Assembly: GCA_019116805.1 (NCBI GenBank)
Contig: DXAV01000035.1
Coordinates: 1-39,069 of the forward strand
From: Candidatus Bacteroides merdavium
GTDB taxonomy: Bacteria > Bacteroidota > Bacteroidia > Bacteroidales > Bacteroidaceae
Direction of reading: 5' to 3'
Length of the DNA stretch: 39,069 nucleotides
This document shows positions 7,739 to 15,876 of the stretch, piece by piece. How positions within the stretch are numbered: position 1 is the first letter of the stretch; each line of letters starts with the position of its first letter. The notes under the pieces are model-generated. The model worked only from the letters and a program-made list of their open reading frames with translations, made no database searches and was not told where the DNA came from. The translations under genes and the position numbers were made by a program.

Positions 7739-8407
7739 TTACTTTCTTGCTTCAGCAATGTAACTCAAAGCTTCCTTACATTTCTCAGTGACATATGCCC
7801 AATCTTCAGCAGCCACCTTATCTTTCGGGAAGAGCTTAGATCCCATACCAACACAGAATACACCAGCCTTAATCCATGAAGTCAGGTTTTCCTGAGTAGG
7901 TTCTACACCACCAGTCACCATCAATTTTGACCAGGGCATTGGAGCCAACATGCCTTTCACCAATTTCGGACCGAGTACATCACCCGGGAAAATCTTACAA
8001 AGGTCACAACCTACTTCCTGTGCGAAACCTACCTCAGACACACTACCACAACCCGGCGTATAAGCTACCAAGCGACGGTTGCACACCTTGGCAATTTCAG
8101 GATTGAACAACGGGCCTACCACGAAATTGGCACCCAGCTGAATATAAAGAGCTGCCGTAGCAGGATCTACCACTGAACCTACACCCATGGCCATTTCGGG
8201 ACATTCCTTTGCTGCGAACTTCACAACTTCGGCGAACACTTCGTGAGCAAAATCACCGCGGTTGGTAAATTCGAAAGCACGGACACCACCGTCATAACAT
8301 GCCTTTACCACTTTCTTTGCAACTTCTGCATCCTTGTGATAGAACACAGGTACCATACCGGTCGAACCAATTTTGTTCAATACGGCTATTTTATCAAACT
8401 TTGCCAT
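7739..8407 (-). CDS. eda: 2-dehydro-3-deoxy-phosphogluconate (KDPG) aldolase
   Basis: This enzyme cleaves 2-keto-3-deoxy-6-phosphogluconate to pyruvate and glyceraldehyde 3-phosphate, the last step of hexuronate degradation. The 222-residue protein is a class I aldolase TIM barrel. Expected catalytic residues are visible: Glu46 in AFEFTNR and the Schiff-base Lys138 in [19 protein letters not shown] and VGMGSKLF form the phosphate-binding end. The gene lies 26 bp downstream of the KDG kinase gene on the same strand, so both are co-transcribed from the divergent promoter near 9600. Confidence 0.95.
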   Translation of the reverse strand: MAKFDKIAVLNKIGSTGMVPVFYHKDAEVAKKVVKACYDGGVRAFEFTNRGDFAHEVFAEVVKFAAKECPEMAMGVGSVVDPATAALYIQLGANFVVGPLFNPEIAKVCNRRLVAYTPGCGSVSEVGFAQEVGCDLCKIFPGDVLGPKLVKGMLAPMPWSKLMVTGGVEPTQENLTSWIKAGVFCVGMGSKLFPKDKVAAEDWAYVTEKCKEALSYIAEARK

Positions 8408-8433
8408 TATCTTCCTTATTTATGATTTACTAT

Positions 8434-9459
8434 TTATCTCTGTACACGTCCGCTGGCATCACCACCGGCCAAAGCTTCCACTTCTTCCGTAGAAACGAGG
8501 TTAAAGTCACCATTGATAGTATGCTTCAAAGCCGAAGCTGCTACAGCAAATTCAAGAGCAGCACCCTGGTTGGGCTTCGTCAGCAGGCCATGGATAATAC
8601 CACCGGAGAAAGAGTCACCGCCACCTACACGGTCGATAATCGGGTTGATATCATAACGCTTGGACTCATAGAATTCTTCACCGTTGTAAATCATCGCCTT
8701 CCAACCATTATGCGTAGCTGAGAAAGACTCACGCAACGTAGAGATAACATACTTGAAGCCGAATTCCTTGGCCATAGCCTTGAAAATGCCCTTGTAACCT
8801 TCAGCGTCAGTCTTACCGCCTTCCACGTCTGCATCAGGCTTGAATCCCAGACACAATTCGGCATCTTCTTCATTACCGATACATACATCTACATACTTCA
8901 TCAACGGCTTCATGATGGACTGAGCTTTTTCTTTTGTCCAAAGCTTTTTACGGAAATTCAAGTCAACAGAAACGGTAACACCATGACGCTTGGCAGCCTC
9001 ACAAGCCAGACGGGTCAGTTCAGCAGCCTTGTCGGAAATAGCAGGTGTAATACCCGACCAATGGAACCAATCAGCACCTTCCATGATAGCATCGAAATCA
9101 AAGTCTGCAGGATCAGCTTCGGCAATAGCAGAATGGGCACGGTCGTAAATCACCTTACTGGGACGCATAGATGCACCGGTTTCCAAATAGTAGATACCTA
9201 CACGATCGCCACCACGGGCAATGAAATCCGTCTTCACACCATACTTGCGCAGAGCATTGACAGCAGACTGACCGATTTCGTGCTTTGGCAATTTAGTTAC
9301 GAAATAGGCATCATGTCCATAATTGGCGCAACTTACAGCAACATTGGCTTCACCGCCACCATATACAACGTCAAAAGAATCAGACTGTACAAAACGAGTA
9401 TTACCTGGAGTGGACAATCTCAACATGATTTCCCCAAGGGTTACAACTTTCTTTCCCAT
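8434..9459 (-). CDS. kdgK: 2-keto-3-deoxygluconate (KDG) kinase, PfkB family
   Basis: The enzyme phosphorylates 2-keto-3-deoxygluconate to KDPG, feeding the aldolase encoded just downstream. The PfkB/ribokinase fold is recognised from the N-terminal GEIMLRLSTPG, the GGGEANVAVS substrate region (residues 34-43) and the ATP-side signature DRVGGGDSFSGG (about 276-287) with catalytic base Asp282. Length of 341 residues is typical for the Bacteroidetes form. Assignment to KDG rather than another sugar acid rests on the aldolase partner and the altronate dehydratase in the same locus. The ATG follows an AAAGAGATAAAG ribosome-binding region. Confidence 0.93.
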   Translation of the reverse strand: MGKKVVTLGEIMLRLSTPGNTRFVQSDSFDVVYGGGEANVAVSCANYGHDAYFVTKLPKHEIGQSAVNALRKYGVKTDFIARGGDRVGIYYLETGASMRPSKVIYDRAHSAIAEADPADFDFDAIMEGADWFHWSGITPAISDKAAELTRLACEAAKRHGVTVSVDLNFRKKLWTKEKAQSIMKPLMKYVDVCIGNEEDAELCLGFKPDADVEGGKTDAEGYKGIFKAMAKEFGFKYVISTLRESFSATHNGWKAMIYNGEEFYESKRYDINPIIDRVGGGDSFSGGIIHGLLTKPNQGAALEFAVAASALKHTINGDFNLVSTEEVEALAGGDASGRVQR

Positions 9460-9587
9460 AATCTTTATCTCTTTTTTAATATTGAATAATTGTTTTCTTA
9501 CAAATTATAACCAACCCGTATCAGATACGGATAAACATCTGAAACTATGGACATAAGGATAAGTTTCACCCATTTTCCACAGCTCCC

Positions 9588-9603
9588 GTGTGCGGGCACA
9601 AAG
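9588..9603. promoter_or_regulatory. Candidate LacI-type operator, copy A
   Basis: GTGTGCGGGCACAAAG contains the palindrome TGTGC-GG-GCACA (9589-9600). It overlaps the -7 box of the minus-strand kdgK promoter, the position expected for repression. A second copy that matches 14 of 16 bases lies at 9670-9685. Confidence 0.7.
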
Positions 9604-9626
9604 ATACAACAATTTTTGGAATACAA
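9599..9626 (-). promoter_or_regulatory. Candidate promoter of kdgK-eda
   Basis: On the minus strand TATCTTTG (9606-9599) is a full -7 match. A TTG (9626-9624) lies 17 bp upstream, slightly closer than usual. The 5' leader to the kdgK ATG would be about 130 nt. Confidence 0.6.
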
Positions 9627-9644
9627 AAAATTATTATATATTTG
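9616..9644 (+). promoter_or_regulatory. Promoter of the LacI-family regulator operon
   Basis: TTG (9616-9618), 18 bp, TATATTTG (9637-9644). It overlaps the opposing kdgK promoter, so the two are likely controlled together. It also shows that a longer reading frame starting at 9590 would begin upstream of the transcript. Confidence 0.72.
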
Positions 9645-9669
9645 TGTCGAAAATATTAAGATTATTATT

Positions 9670-9685
9670 GTGTGCGTACACAAAG
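9670..9685. promoter_or_regulatory. Candidate LacI-type operator, copy B
   Basis: GTGTGCGTACACAAAG shares GTGTGCG-NN-CACAAAG with copy A. It sits about 20 bp downstream of the predicted start of the regulator transcript, a position suited to autorepression. Confidence 0.7.
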
Positions 9686-9739
9686 GCAACGAAAAAGATT
9701 CGTTGTTTCAATGGTATTACGGAAACGGTTATTAAACAG

Positions 9740-10795
9740 ATGAGCAGAATTAGAATTAAAGACATAGCCCAAATGGCTGATGTTTCAGTAGGCACAGTGG
9801 ACCGTGTCTTACACGGCCGTAGTGGTGTATCCGAAGCCAGTCGCAAACGCGTAGAAGAAATACTGAAACAGTTAGATTACCAACCTAACATGTATGCCAG
9901 CGCACTGGCCACAAACAAAAAGTACACATATGCCTGCCTGCTGCCACAACACGAGGTCGGTGAATACTGGACAGCTGTGGAAGCTGGTATCCAAGAAGCA
10001 ACAGCCACCTACTCGGACTTCAATATCCAGGCACACCTGTCCTATTACGACCCCTACGACTACCTTTCTTTCGAACAGGCATCCTGTCAGATTGTGAACA
10101 TGCAACCCGACGGAGTACTTTTTGCTCCCACAGCGCCACAATACACCCAGCCATTTACCGAGGCCCTGAACCGTTTGAATATACCTTATATATATATAGA
10201 CTCGAATATAAAGGAACAGCCGGCTCTTTCCTTCTTCGGGCAAAATTCTCACCAAAGCGGGCATTTCGCCGCACGGATGCTGATGCTCTTAGCCGGAAAA
10301 GAAGCTCAGGAGATTGCCATCTTCCGAAAAATAAACGAAGGCATTGTAGGTTCTAACCAGCAGGAACGTCGAGAAATAGGTTTCCGCGAATACATGAAGC
10401 TCCATCATCCCGACTGCCGCATTTGGGAACTTGACCTTCATGCCAAACGTGATGGCGAAGACACCCCAATGTTGGATGATTTCTTTGCCGCCCACCCTAC
10501 TCTGAAAAACGGCATTACTTTCAACTCAAAAGCCTATATTATCGGTGAATACTTGCAAAAAAAGCAAATGACAGACTTCAATCTGGTGGGCTATGATTTG
10601 TTGCAACGCAACGTTGAATGCCTGAGACAGGGAAGCATCTTCTTCCTAATTGCCCAACAACCCACCTTGCAAGGTTTTGACGGCATCAAGACCTTATGTG
10701 ATCACTTGATACTGAAAAAAGAAGTGACGCATATCAACTTCATGCCCATCGACCTGCTGACCAAGGAGAATATAGACTTCTACTATAATCGTTAA
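9740..10795 (+). CDS. LacI-family transcriptional regulator of the hexuronate locus
   Basis: This DNA-binding repressor or activator has an N-terminal LacI helix-turn-helix, IKDIAQMADVSVGTVDRVLHG (about residues 5-25), and a hinge region to about residue 60. A periplasmic-binding-protein-like effector domain follows. I chose ATG 9740 (MSRIRIKDIA) because it gives the standard LacI start; the frame is open upstream to 9590, but that part lies within or before the promoter. The protein is 351 residues long. It precedes altronate dehydratase by 32 bp and is divergent from kdgK-eda, so its ligand is probably a hexuronate intermediate such as KDG. This is inferred from context. Confidence 0.93.
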   Translation: MSRIRIKDIAQMADVSVGTVDRVLHGRSGVSEASRKRVEEILKQLDYQPNMYASALATNKKYTYACLLPQHEVGEYWTAVEAGIQEATATYSDFNIQAHLSYYDPYDYLSFEQASCQIVNMQPDGVLFAPTAPQYTQPFTEALNRLNIPYIYIDSNIKEQPALSFFGQNSHQSGHFAARMLMLLAGKEAQEIAIFRKINEGIVGSNQQERREIGFREYMKLHHPDCRIWELDLHAKRDGEDTPMLDDFFAAHPTLKNGITFNSKAYIIGEYLQKKQMTDFNLVGYDLLQRNVECLRQGSIFFLIAQQPTLQGFDGIKTLCDHLILKKEVTHINFMPIDLLTKENIDFYYNR

Positions 10796-10827
10796 ACGAA
10801 CCAACTAAATTTATTAAGAAAGATATT

Positions 10828-12318
10828 ATGGACACAAAGTACCTGAAAATCAATCCGGCAGACAATGTTGCTGTAGCCATCCTTCCCTTGAATGCCGGTG
10901 AGATAATCACTGTGGACGGACAGGATATCACACTGAACGAAAACATTCCCGCCGGACACAAATTTGCATTGAAAGACCTAGCCGAAGGCGAGAATGTTAT
11001 CAAATACGGCTACCCTATCGGCCATGCACGCGAAGCCAGAAAACAAGGCGACTGGATGAACGAGAACAACATCAAGACCAACCTGTCAGGCCTGCTGGAA
11101 TACACCTATAATCCCGTAGATGCCAGCCTGAACATTGCCGATCGAAAATTGACATTCAAGGGCTACCGCCGCAAAAACGGTGATGTAGGCATACGCAACG
11201 AAGTATGGATTATCCCTACTGTAGGCTGCGTGAACGGCATCGCCAACCAACTGGCCGAAAACCTGCGTAAAGAAACAGGCGGCATAGGCGTGGATGCCAT
11301 CATGGCTTATCCGCACAACTACGGCTGTTCACAGCTGGGCGACGACCACGAGAACACGAAGAAAATCCTGCGCGACATGGTGCTCCACCCCAATGCAGGT
11401 GCCGTACTCGTAGTCAGCTTGGGATGCGAGAACAACCAGCCCGACGTGTTCCGTGAGTTCCTGGGTGATTACGACCACGACCGAGTAAAGTTCATGATTA
11501 CCCAGAAAGTGGACGACGAATTCGAGGAAGGCATGAAGCTGTTGCGCCAACTCTACGCCAAAGCTTCGCAGGATGTTCGCGAGGATGTTCCCCTGAGCGA
11601 ACTGCGCGTCGGCCTTAAGTGTGGCGGTTCGGACGGCTTCTCAGGCATTACGGCCAATCCTCTACTTGGCATGTTCTCCGACTTCCTCGTGGCACAGGGT
11701 GGCACAACTGTACTGACCGAAGTGCCCGAAATGTTCGGCGCAGAAACTATCCTGATGAACCGCTGCCGCAACCGCGAGCTGTTCGACCAGACCGTAAAGC
11801 TTATCAACGACTTCAAGGAATACTTTCTGAGCCACGGTGAACCCGTGGGTGAAAACCCATCGCCGGGTAACAAGGCAGGCGGCATCTCCACCTTGGAAGA
11901 CAAAGCTCTGGGCTGTACGCAAAAATGCGGCAAGAGTTACGTGGAAGGCGTCATGGCTTATGGTGAACGTCTGCAGGTGAAAGGTCTCAACCTGCTCTCC
12001 GCACCAGGCAACGATCTCGTGGCTGCTACAGCTCTGGCTTCCTGCGGCTGCCACATGGTTCTCTTCACCACCGGACGAGGAACCCCCTTCGGTACTTATG
12101 TACCCACTATGAAGATCTCGACAAACTCCAATCTGGCCAATCACAAACCGGGCTGGATCGACTTCAACGCCGGTGTCATTCTAGAGAACGAGCCGATGGA
12201 ACAGACTTGTGAACGTTTCATCGACTACATCATCCGTGTGGCCAGCGGTGAACAGGTGAACAACGAAAAGAAAGGTTATAAGGAAATCTCCATCTTCAAG
12301 AACGGAGTAACGCTTTAA
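10828..12318 (+). CDS. uxaA: Altronate dehydratase, UxaA family
   Basis: The enzyme dehydrates D-altronate to 2-keto-3-deoxygluconate, the substrate of the KDG kinase in this locus. The 496-residue single chain carries an N-terminal SAF-like domain (about residues 1-95) and the UxaA catalytic region. GYRRKNGDVGIRNE and the Cys motifs PTVGCVNG, HNYGCSQLG, SLGCENNQ and LKCGGSDGFSG are landmarks of the family; ALGCTQKCGKS and ASCGCHMVLFTTGRGTPFG mark the C-terminal half. It lies 32 bp downstream of the regulator gene. Uronate isomerase and altronate oxidoreductase, which would supply altronate, are not in the window. Confidence 0.94.
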   Translation: MDTKYLKINPADNVAVAILPLNAGEIITVDGQDITLNENIPAGHKFALKDLAEGENVIKYGYPIGHAREARKQGDWMNENNIKTNLSGLLEYTYNPVDASLNIADRKLTFKGYRRKNGDVGIRNEVWIIPTVGCVNGIANQLAENLRKETGGIGVDAIMAYPHNYGCSQLGDDHENTKKILRDMVLHPNAGAVLVVSLGCENNQPDVFREFLGDYDHDRVKFMITQKVDDEFEEGMKLLRQLYAKASQDVREDVPLSELRVGLKCGGSDGFSGITANPLLGMFSDFLVAQGGTTVLTEVPEMFGAETILMNRCRNRELFDQTVKLINDFKEYFLSHGEPVGENPSPGNKAGGISTLEDKALGCTQKCGKSYVEGVMAYGERLQVKGLNLLSAPGNDLVAATALASCGCHMVLFTTGRGTPFGTYVPTMKISTNSNLANHKPGWIDFNAGVILENEPMEQTCERFIDYIIRVASGEQVNNEKKGYKEISIFKNGVTL

Positions 12319-12333
12319 CAGATAACGAACAAT

Positions 12334-12369
12334 GGATAATGGATAATGAAACGTCGTTATCCATTATCC
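12334..12369 (+). repeat. Hairpin between uxaA and the antiporter gene
   Basis: The arms GGATAATGGATAA (12334-12346) and TTATCCATTATCC (12357-12369) pair perfectly over 13 bp with a 10-nt loop, followed by TTTCTTAT. It may be a partial terminator or mRNA-stabilising element inside the operon. Confidence 0.7.
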
Positions 12370-12397
12370 TTTCTTATCAATAACCCCTCCTTCATTT

Positions 12398-13690
12398 ATG
12401 CAAGAAACCACCCAACCCAGACAGGGAAGCTGGTGGGCCCTCAGCCCGCTCGGCGTATTTCTCTGCCTCTACCTCGTGACATCGCTGCTGATGAACGACT
12501 TCTACAAGATGCCCATCACTGTAGCCTTCCTGTTTTCGTCGTGCTACGCCGTAGCCATCACCCGCAGTATGAAACTGGAAGAACGTATTTATCAGTTCTC
12601 CCTCGGTGCAAGCAACAAGAATATCCTAATGATGATCTGGATATTCGTATTGGCCGGAGCCTTCGCCCAAAGTGCCAAACAAATGGGAGCCATAGATGCG
12701 ACCGTCAACCTGACTCTTCACATCCTGCCGGACAATCTGCTATTGGCAGGTATCTTTCTGGCAGCATGTTTCATCTCTCTCTCCATCGGTACCAGTGTGG
12801 GCACCATCGTAGCCCTGACGCCTGTAGCTGTCGGCCTGGCGGAAAAGACTGGTGTTGACTTGCCTTATATGACAGCCATCGTGGTAGGCGGCTCCTTCTT
12901 CGGCGATAACCTCTCGTTCATCTCCGACACCACCATCGCCTCGACGCGAACCCAAGACTGCGTAATGACAGACAAGTTCCGCGTCAACTGCCTCATCGTG
13001 GTACCCGCCGCCTTGATTGTGCTGGGCATCTATATCTTTCAAGGACTGAACGTCAGTGCACCACCGCAGACCGAGAGCATCCAATGGCTCAAAGTACTCC
13101 CCTACCTCGTCGTGCTGGGCACTGCCGTAGCGGGCGTCAACGTCATGTTGGTCCTGATGCTGGGCATCGTGTCCACCGGCCTCATCGGCTTCCTGACGGG
13201 CATGTCGTTCTTCGACTGGTTCGGAGCAATGGGTTCGGGCATTACCGGCATGGGCGAACTTATCATCATCACGCTGCTGGCAGGCGGTATGCTTGAACTG
13301 ATACGCTACAACGGTGGCATCGATTTCATCATTGCCCGCCTCACCCGCCATGTCAAAGGCAAACGGGGCGCCGAACTGAGCATCGCTGCCCTAGTAAGTA
13401 TAGCCAACCTTTGTACAGCCAACAACACTATTGCCATCATTACCACCGGACCTATTGCCCGCGACATTGCCCAGCGTTTCCGGCTGGACCGACGGAAAAC
13501 AGCCAGCATTCTCGATACTTTCTCATGCCTGACACAAGGCCTGATCCCCTATGGCGCTCAAATGCTCATCGCAGCTGGCCTGGCATCCATCTCGCCCCTA
13601 AGCATCATCGGCAACCTCTACTATCCCTTCTGTATGGGATTTTTCGCCCTGTTATCCATTTTGCTGAGATATCCGAAGAGATACTCCTGA
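12398..13690 (+). CDS. NhaC-family Na+/H+ antiporter-like transporter
   Basis: This is a polytopic inner-membrane protein of 430 residues with about 11 hydrophobic segments. Family landmarks include SLSIGTSVGTIVALTPVA (about residues 128-145), VGGSFFGDNLSFISDTT with its charged Asp residues (about 163-180), and LCTANNTIAIITTGPIA (about 338-354). NhaC relatives exchange sodium for protons, and some relatives carry organic anions. It lies 79 bp after uxaA on the same strand with only a hairpin between. Co-regulation with hexuronate use is possible, and it could even be a misnamed uronate transporter, but neither is shown by sequence. Confidence 0.87.
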   Translation: MQETTQPRQGSWWALSPLGVFLCLYLVTSLLMNDFYKMPITVAFLFSSCYAVAITRSMKLEERIYQFSLGASNKNILMMIWIFVLAGAFAQSAKQMGAIDATVNLTLHILPDNLLLAGIFLAACFISLSIGTSVGTIVALTPVAVGLAEKTGVDLPYMTAIVVGGSFFGDNLSFISDTTIASTRTQDCVMTDKFRVNCLIVVPAALIVLGIYIFQGLNVSAPPQTESIQWLKVLPYLVVLGTAVAGVNVMLVLMLGIVSTGLIGFLTGMSFFDWFGAMGSGITGMGELIIITLLAGGMLELIRYNGGIDFIIARLTRHVKGKRGAELSIAALVSIANLCTANNTIAIITTGPIARDIAQRFRLDRRKTASILDTFSCLTQGLIPYGAQMLIAAGLASISPLSIIGNLYYPFCMGFFALLSILLRYPKRYS

Positions 13691-13732
13691 TGTTGCTCCT
13701 TAACAAACGCATTCCACACATTTTCTGTACAT

Positions 13733-13767
13733 TTGCTTGGCGGTCAAAAAGAAAATGCTTACCTTTG
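13733..13767 (+). promoter_or_regulatory. Promoter of rpsP
   Basis: Two overlapping TTG candidates (13733-13735 and 13737-13739) precede TACCTTTG (13760-13767); the second gives a 20-bp gap. The leader to the rpsP ATG is about 50 nt. Confidence 0.72.
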
Positions 13768-13822
13768 CACCCGCTATTACGAGTTAGTAGCATAATTCAA
13801 ATCATTAAACTAATAAACATTT

Positions 13823-14377
13823 ATGGCAACAAAAATCAGATTGCAAAGACATGGACGTAAGAGCTACGCTTTCTACTCCATCGTAATTGCTGACGTAAGA
13901 GCACCACGTGATGGTAGATTTATTGAAAAAATCGGTACTTACAACCCGAACACCAATCCTGCCACAGTAGATTTGAACTTTGAGCGCGCATTGAAGTGGG
14001 TGATGACCGGCGCACAACCCACCGACACTGTCCGTAACATCCTTTCCCGTGAAGGTGTTTACATGAAGAAGCACCTGCTGGGCGGTGTAGCTAAAGGCGC
14101 ATTCGGTGAAGCGGAAGCAGAAGCCAAGTTCGAAGCCTGGAAGAACAACAAGCAGAGCGGACTGGCCGCACTGAAGGCAAAGCAGGAAGAAGCCAAGAAG
14201 GCTGAAGCCAAAGCACGCCTCGATGCAGAAAAGAAAGTAAACGAAGCAAAGGCAAAAGCTGTAGCTGAAAAGAAGGCTGCTGAAGAAGCTGCTAAAGCTG
14301 CTGAAGAAGCTGCCAAGGCTGCCGAAGAAGCAACCGAAGCTCCTGCTGCCGAAGCTGAAACTCCCGCAGCCGAATAA
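13823..14377 (+). CDS. rpsP: 30S ribosomal protein S16 with long Ala/Lys/Glu tail
   Basis: S16 is an early-assembly protein of the small ribosomal subunit that binds 16S rRNA. The first 80 or so residues are a clear S16 domain, starting [13 protein letters not shown] and containing the [21 protein letters not shown] core. The remaining 100 residues form a charged Ala/Lys/Glu-rich helix ending in a Pro/Ala/Glu segment. The total of 184 residues is about twice the size of the E. coli protein; tails of this kind are usual in Bacteroidetes. It stands alone between its own promoter and terminator. Confidence 0.97.
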   Translation: MATKIRLQRHGRKSYAFYSIVIADVRAPRDGRFIEKIGTYNPNTNPATVDLNFERALKWVMTGAQPTDTVRNILSREGVYMKKHLLGGVAKGAFGEAEAEAKFEAWKNNKQSGLAALKAKQEEAKKAEAKARLDAEKKVNEAKAKAVAEKKAAEEAAKAAEEAAKAAEEATEAPAAEAETPAAE

Positions 14378-14410
14378 AAAAACATTCATACTTATTTCAA
14401 ACAAACAAGA

Positions 14411-14446
14411 GAGAGGGCGAGTCTTTACAGACACGTCCTCTTTTCT
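14411..14446 (+). terminator. Terminator of rpsP
   Basis: GAGGGCGAGTCT pairs with AGACACGTCCTC (two internal mismatches), with the loop around 14425 and a TTTTCTTTTC tail. Confidence 0.75.
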
Positions 14447-14485
14447 TTTCAAAAAACTTCCCGATAAAATCTGAAATCTTTTCCG

Positions 14486-14493
14486 TATCTTTG
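14486..14493 (+). promoter_or_regulatory. Candidate -7 box for the TlpA-like gene
   Basis: TATCTTTG lies 31 bp before the ATG. A matching TTG element at the usual distance is not evident. Confidence 0.5.
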
Positions 14494-14524
14494 TCCGCAT
14501 TACATTTAAATTCATAACAAAACA

Positions 14525-15622
14525 ATGAAAAAACTGATTTATTTACTGGCCGCAGCCGCCGTAATGGCAGCATGTAGCGATAACAAAGGTTACACTGTAA
14601 CCGGTACTGTTGAAGGAGCCGCCGACGGCGACACCGTATATCTGAAAAAAGCGGAAGGCCGCCAGCTTGTCAGCCTCGACTCGACTGTCATCACCAACGG
14701 AACATTTACCTTCAAAGGCATACAGGACACCGTTGCCAACCGCTACATCACGTATGCCGCACAAGACAAGGAACCGCTATTGATAGATTTCTTTCTTGAG
14801 AATGGGCAAATCAACATTAACCTGACCCGTAACAACGACTCGGCTACCGGTACACCCAACAACGATATTTACCAAGCCATCCGTACCCAGCTCAACGACC
14901 TGAACGGACAAATCATGGCTATCTATGATGTCATAGCCACCGACTCAACCCTCACCGAAGAGCAAAGCAATGCCAAAGGGAAAGAGATTGAAGCTCTGCA
15001 AGACAAGTCCGTCAGTGTTCTGAAAGATGCCATCAGCCAGAACATCACCAATGCCGTAGGTGTTCACCTGCTGAAGCAGAACTTCTACTATATGGACGTT
15101 GAAGAGCTGGATCCGCTGATGCCACAAATCCCTGCCACCTACGACAACGACGAAGCCATCATTAAGATTAAAGCCAACGTTGAGAAGATGAAGGCTACGG
15201 CTGTAGGACAGAAGTTCACCGATTTCGAAATGCAGACTCCCGAAGGAAAGACCGTCAAGCTGTCTGACTATGTAGGCAAGGGCAAAGTGGTACTCGTTGA
15301 CTTCTGGGCTAGCTGGTGTGGCCCCTGCCGCCGCGAGATGCCCAACCTGGTGGAAGCCTACAAACTCTACAAGAACAAGAATTTCGAAATCGTAGGCGTA
15401 TCACTCGACCAGAACGGCGATGCCTGGAAAGCTGCCATCAAGCAACTCAACATCACTTGGCCGCAGATGTCCGACCTGAAGTATTGGAACTGCGAAGGCG
15501 CCCAGCTGTATGCTGTAAGCAGCATTCCCCACACAGTACTGATTGACGGCGAAGGCACCATCATCGCCCGTGGCCTGCACGGCGACAGCCTACTGGAAAA
15601 AATCGCAGAAGTGCTGAAGTAA
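14525..15622 (+). CDS. TlpA-like thiol:disulfide oxidoreductase lipoprotein (DUF4369 plus thioredoxin domain)
   Basis: This is a predicted membrane-anchored periplasmic redox protein. The signal peptide ends in a lipobox (MAAC, lipidated Cys at about residue 17). An N-terminal beta-rich DUF4369-type domain covers about residues 20-130 and a helical linker follows. The C-terminal AhpC/TSA-thioredoxin domain (about 225-365) holds the redox motif WCGPC in FWASWCGPCRREMP and the cis-Pro in SSIPHTVLID. Bacteroides genomes have many paralogues of this architecture, linked to disulfide reduction in the periplasm; the partner protein is unknown. The gene appears monocistronic, with a strong terminator after it. 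Confidence 0.93.
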   Translation: MKKLIYLLAAAAVMAACSDNKGYTVTGTVEGAADGDTVYLKKAEGRQLVSLDSTVITNGTFTFKGIQDTVANRYITYAAQDKEPLLIDFFLENGQININLTRNNDSATGTPNNDIYQAIRTQLNDLNGQIMAIYDVIATDSTLTEEQSNAKGKEIEALQDKSVSVLKDAISQNITNAVGVHLLKQNFYYMDVEELDPLMPQIPATYDNDEAIIKIKANVEKMKATAVGQKFTDFEMQTPEGKTVKLSDYVGKGKVVLVDFWASWCGPCRREMPNLVEAYKLYKNKNFEIVGVSLDQNGDAWKAAIKQLNITWPQMSDLKYWNCEGAQLYAVSSIPHTVLIDGEGTIIARGLHGDSLLEKIAEVLK

Positions 15623-15643
15623 CAACATCATCCCCTATCATAA

Positions 15644-15679
15644 AGAGGTCTCCGATGCGCATCCGGAGGCCTCTTTTTA
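15644..15679 (+). terminator. Terminator of the TlpA-like gene
   Basis: AGAGGTCTCCG pairs with CGGAGGCCTCT across a short loop and is followed by TTTTTATTTTT. Confidence 0.88.
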
Positions 15680-15813
15680 TTTTTGCAAGTCCTCATAATA
15701 AAGCAATCGCAACAAGACAGAAGTTTCCCAAAACGTAAGCAACAACATCTGATTATCATAGACTTAACAAATTTTACAAACCAAATAGTTTTCCAAAACA
15801 GAAAACTTTCAGA

Positions 15814-15830
15814 TAACTTTGATAACTTTG
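15814..15830 (+). promoter_or_regulatory. Candidate promoter of nrdDG
   Basis: Two overlapping -7-like boxes, TAACTTTG at 15814-15821 and 15823-15830, lie about 50 bp before the nrdD ATG. The upstream element is weak (TTTT near 15790). No clear NrdR box pair was found. Confidence 0.5.
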
Positions 15831-15876
15831 CATCATCAAAAAAGGACAATTTACAACCCCAAACATTCATTATTGT

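Noticed and set aside
9590..9739. Longer N-terminus for the LacI-family regulator
   Set aside because: This part contains the -7 box of the gene's own promoter and encodes no helix-turn-helix sequence; ATG 9740 gives a standard LacI start.
15680..15876. NrdR box pair upstream of nrdD
   Set aside because: I looked for paired 16-bp AT-rich palindromes and found none close enough to the known consensus.
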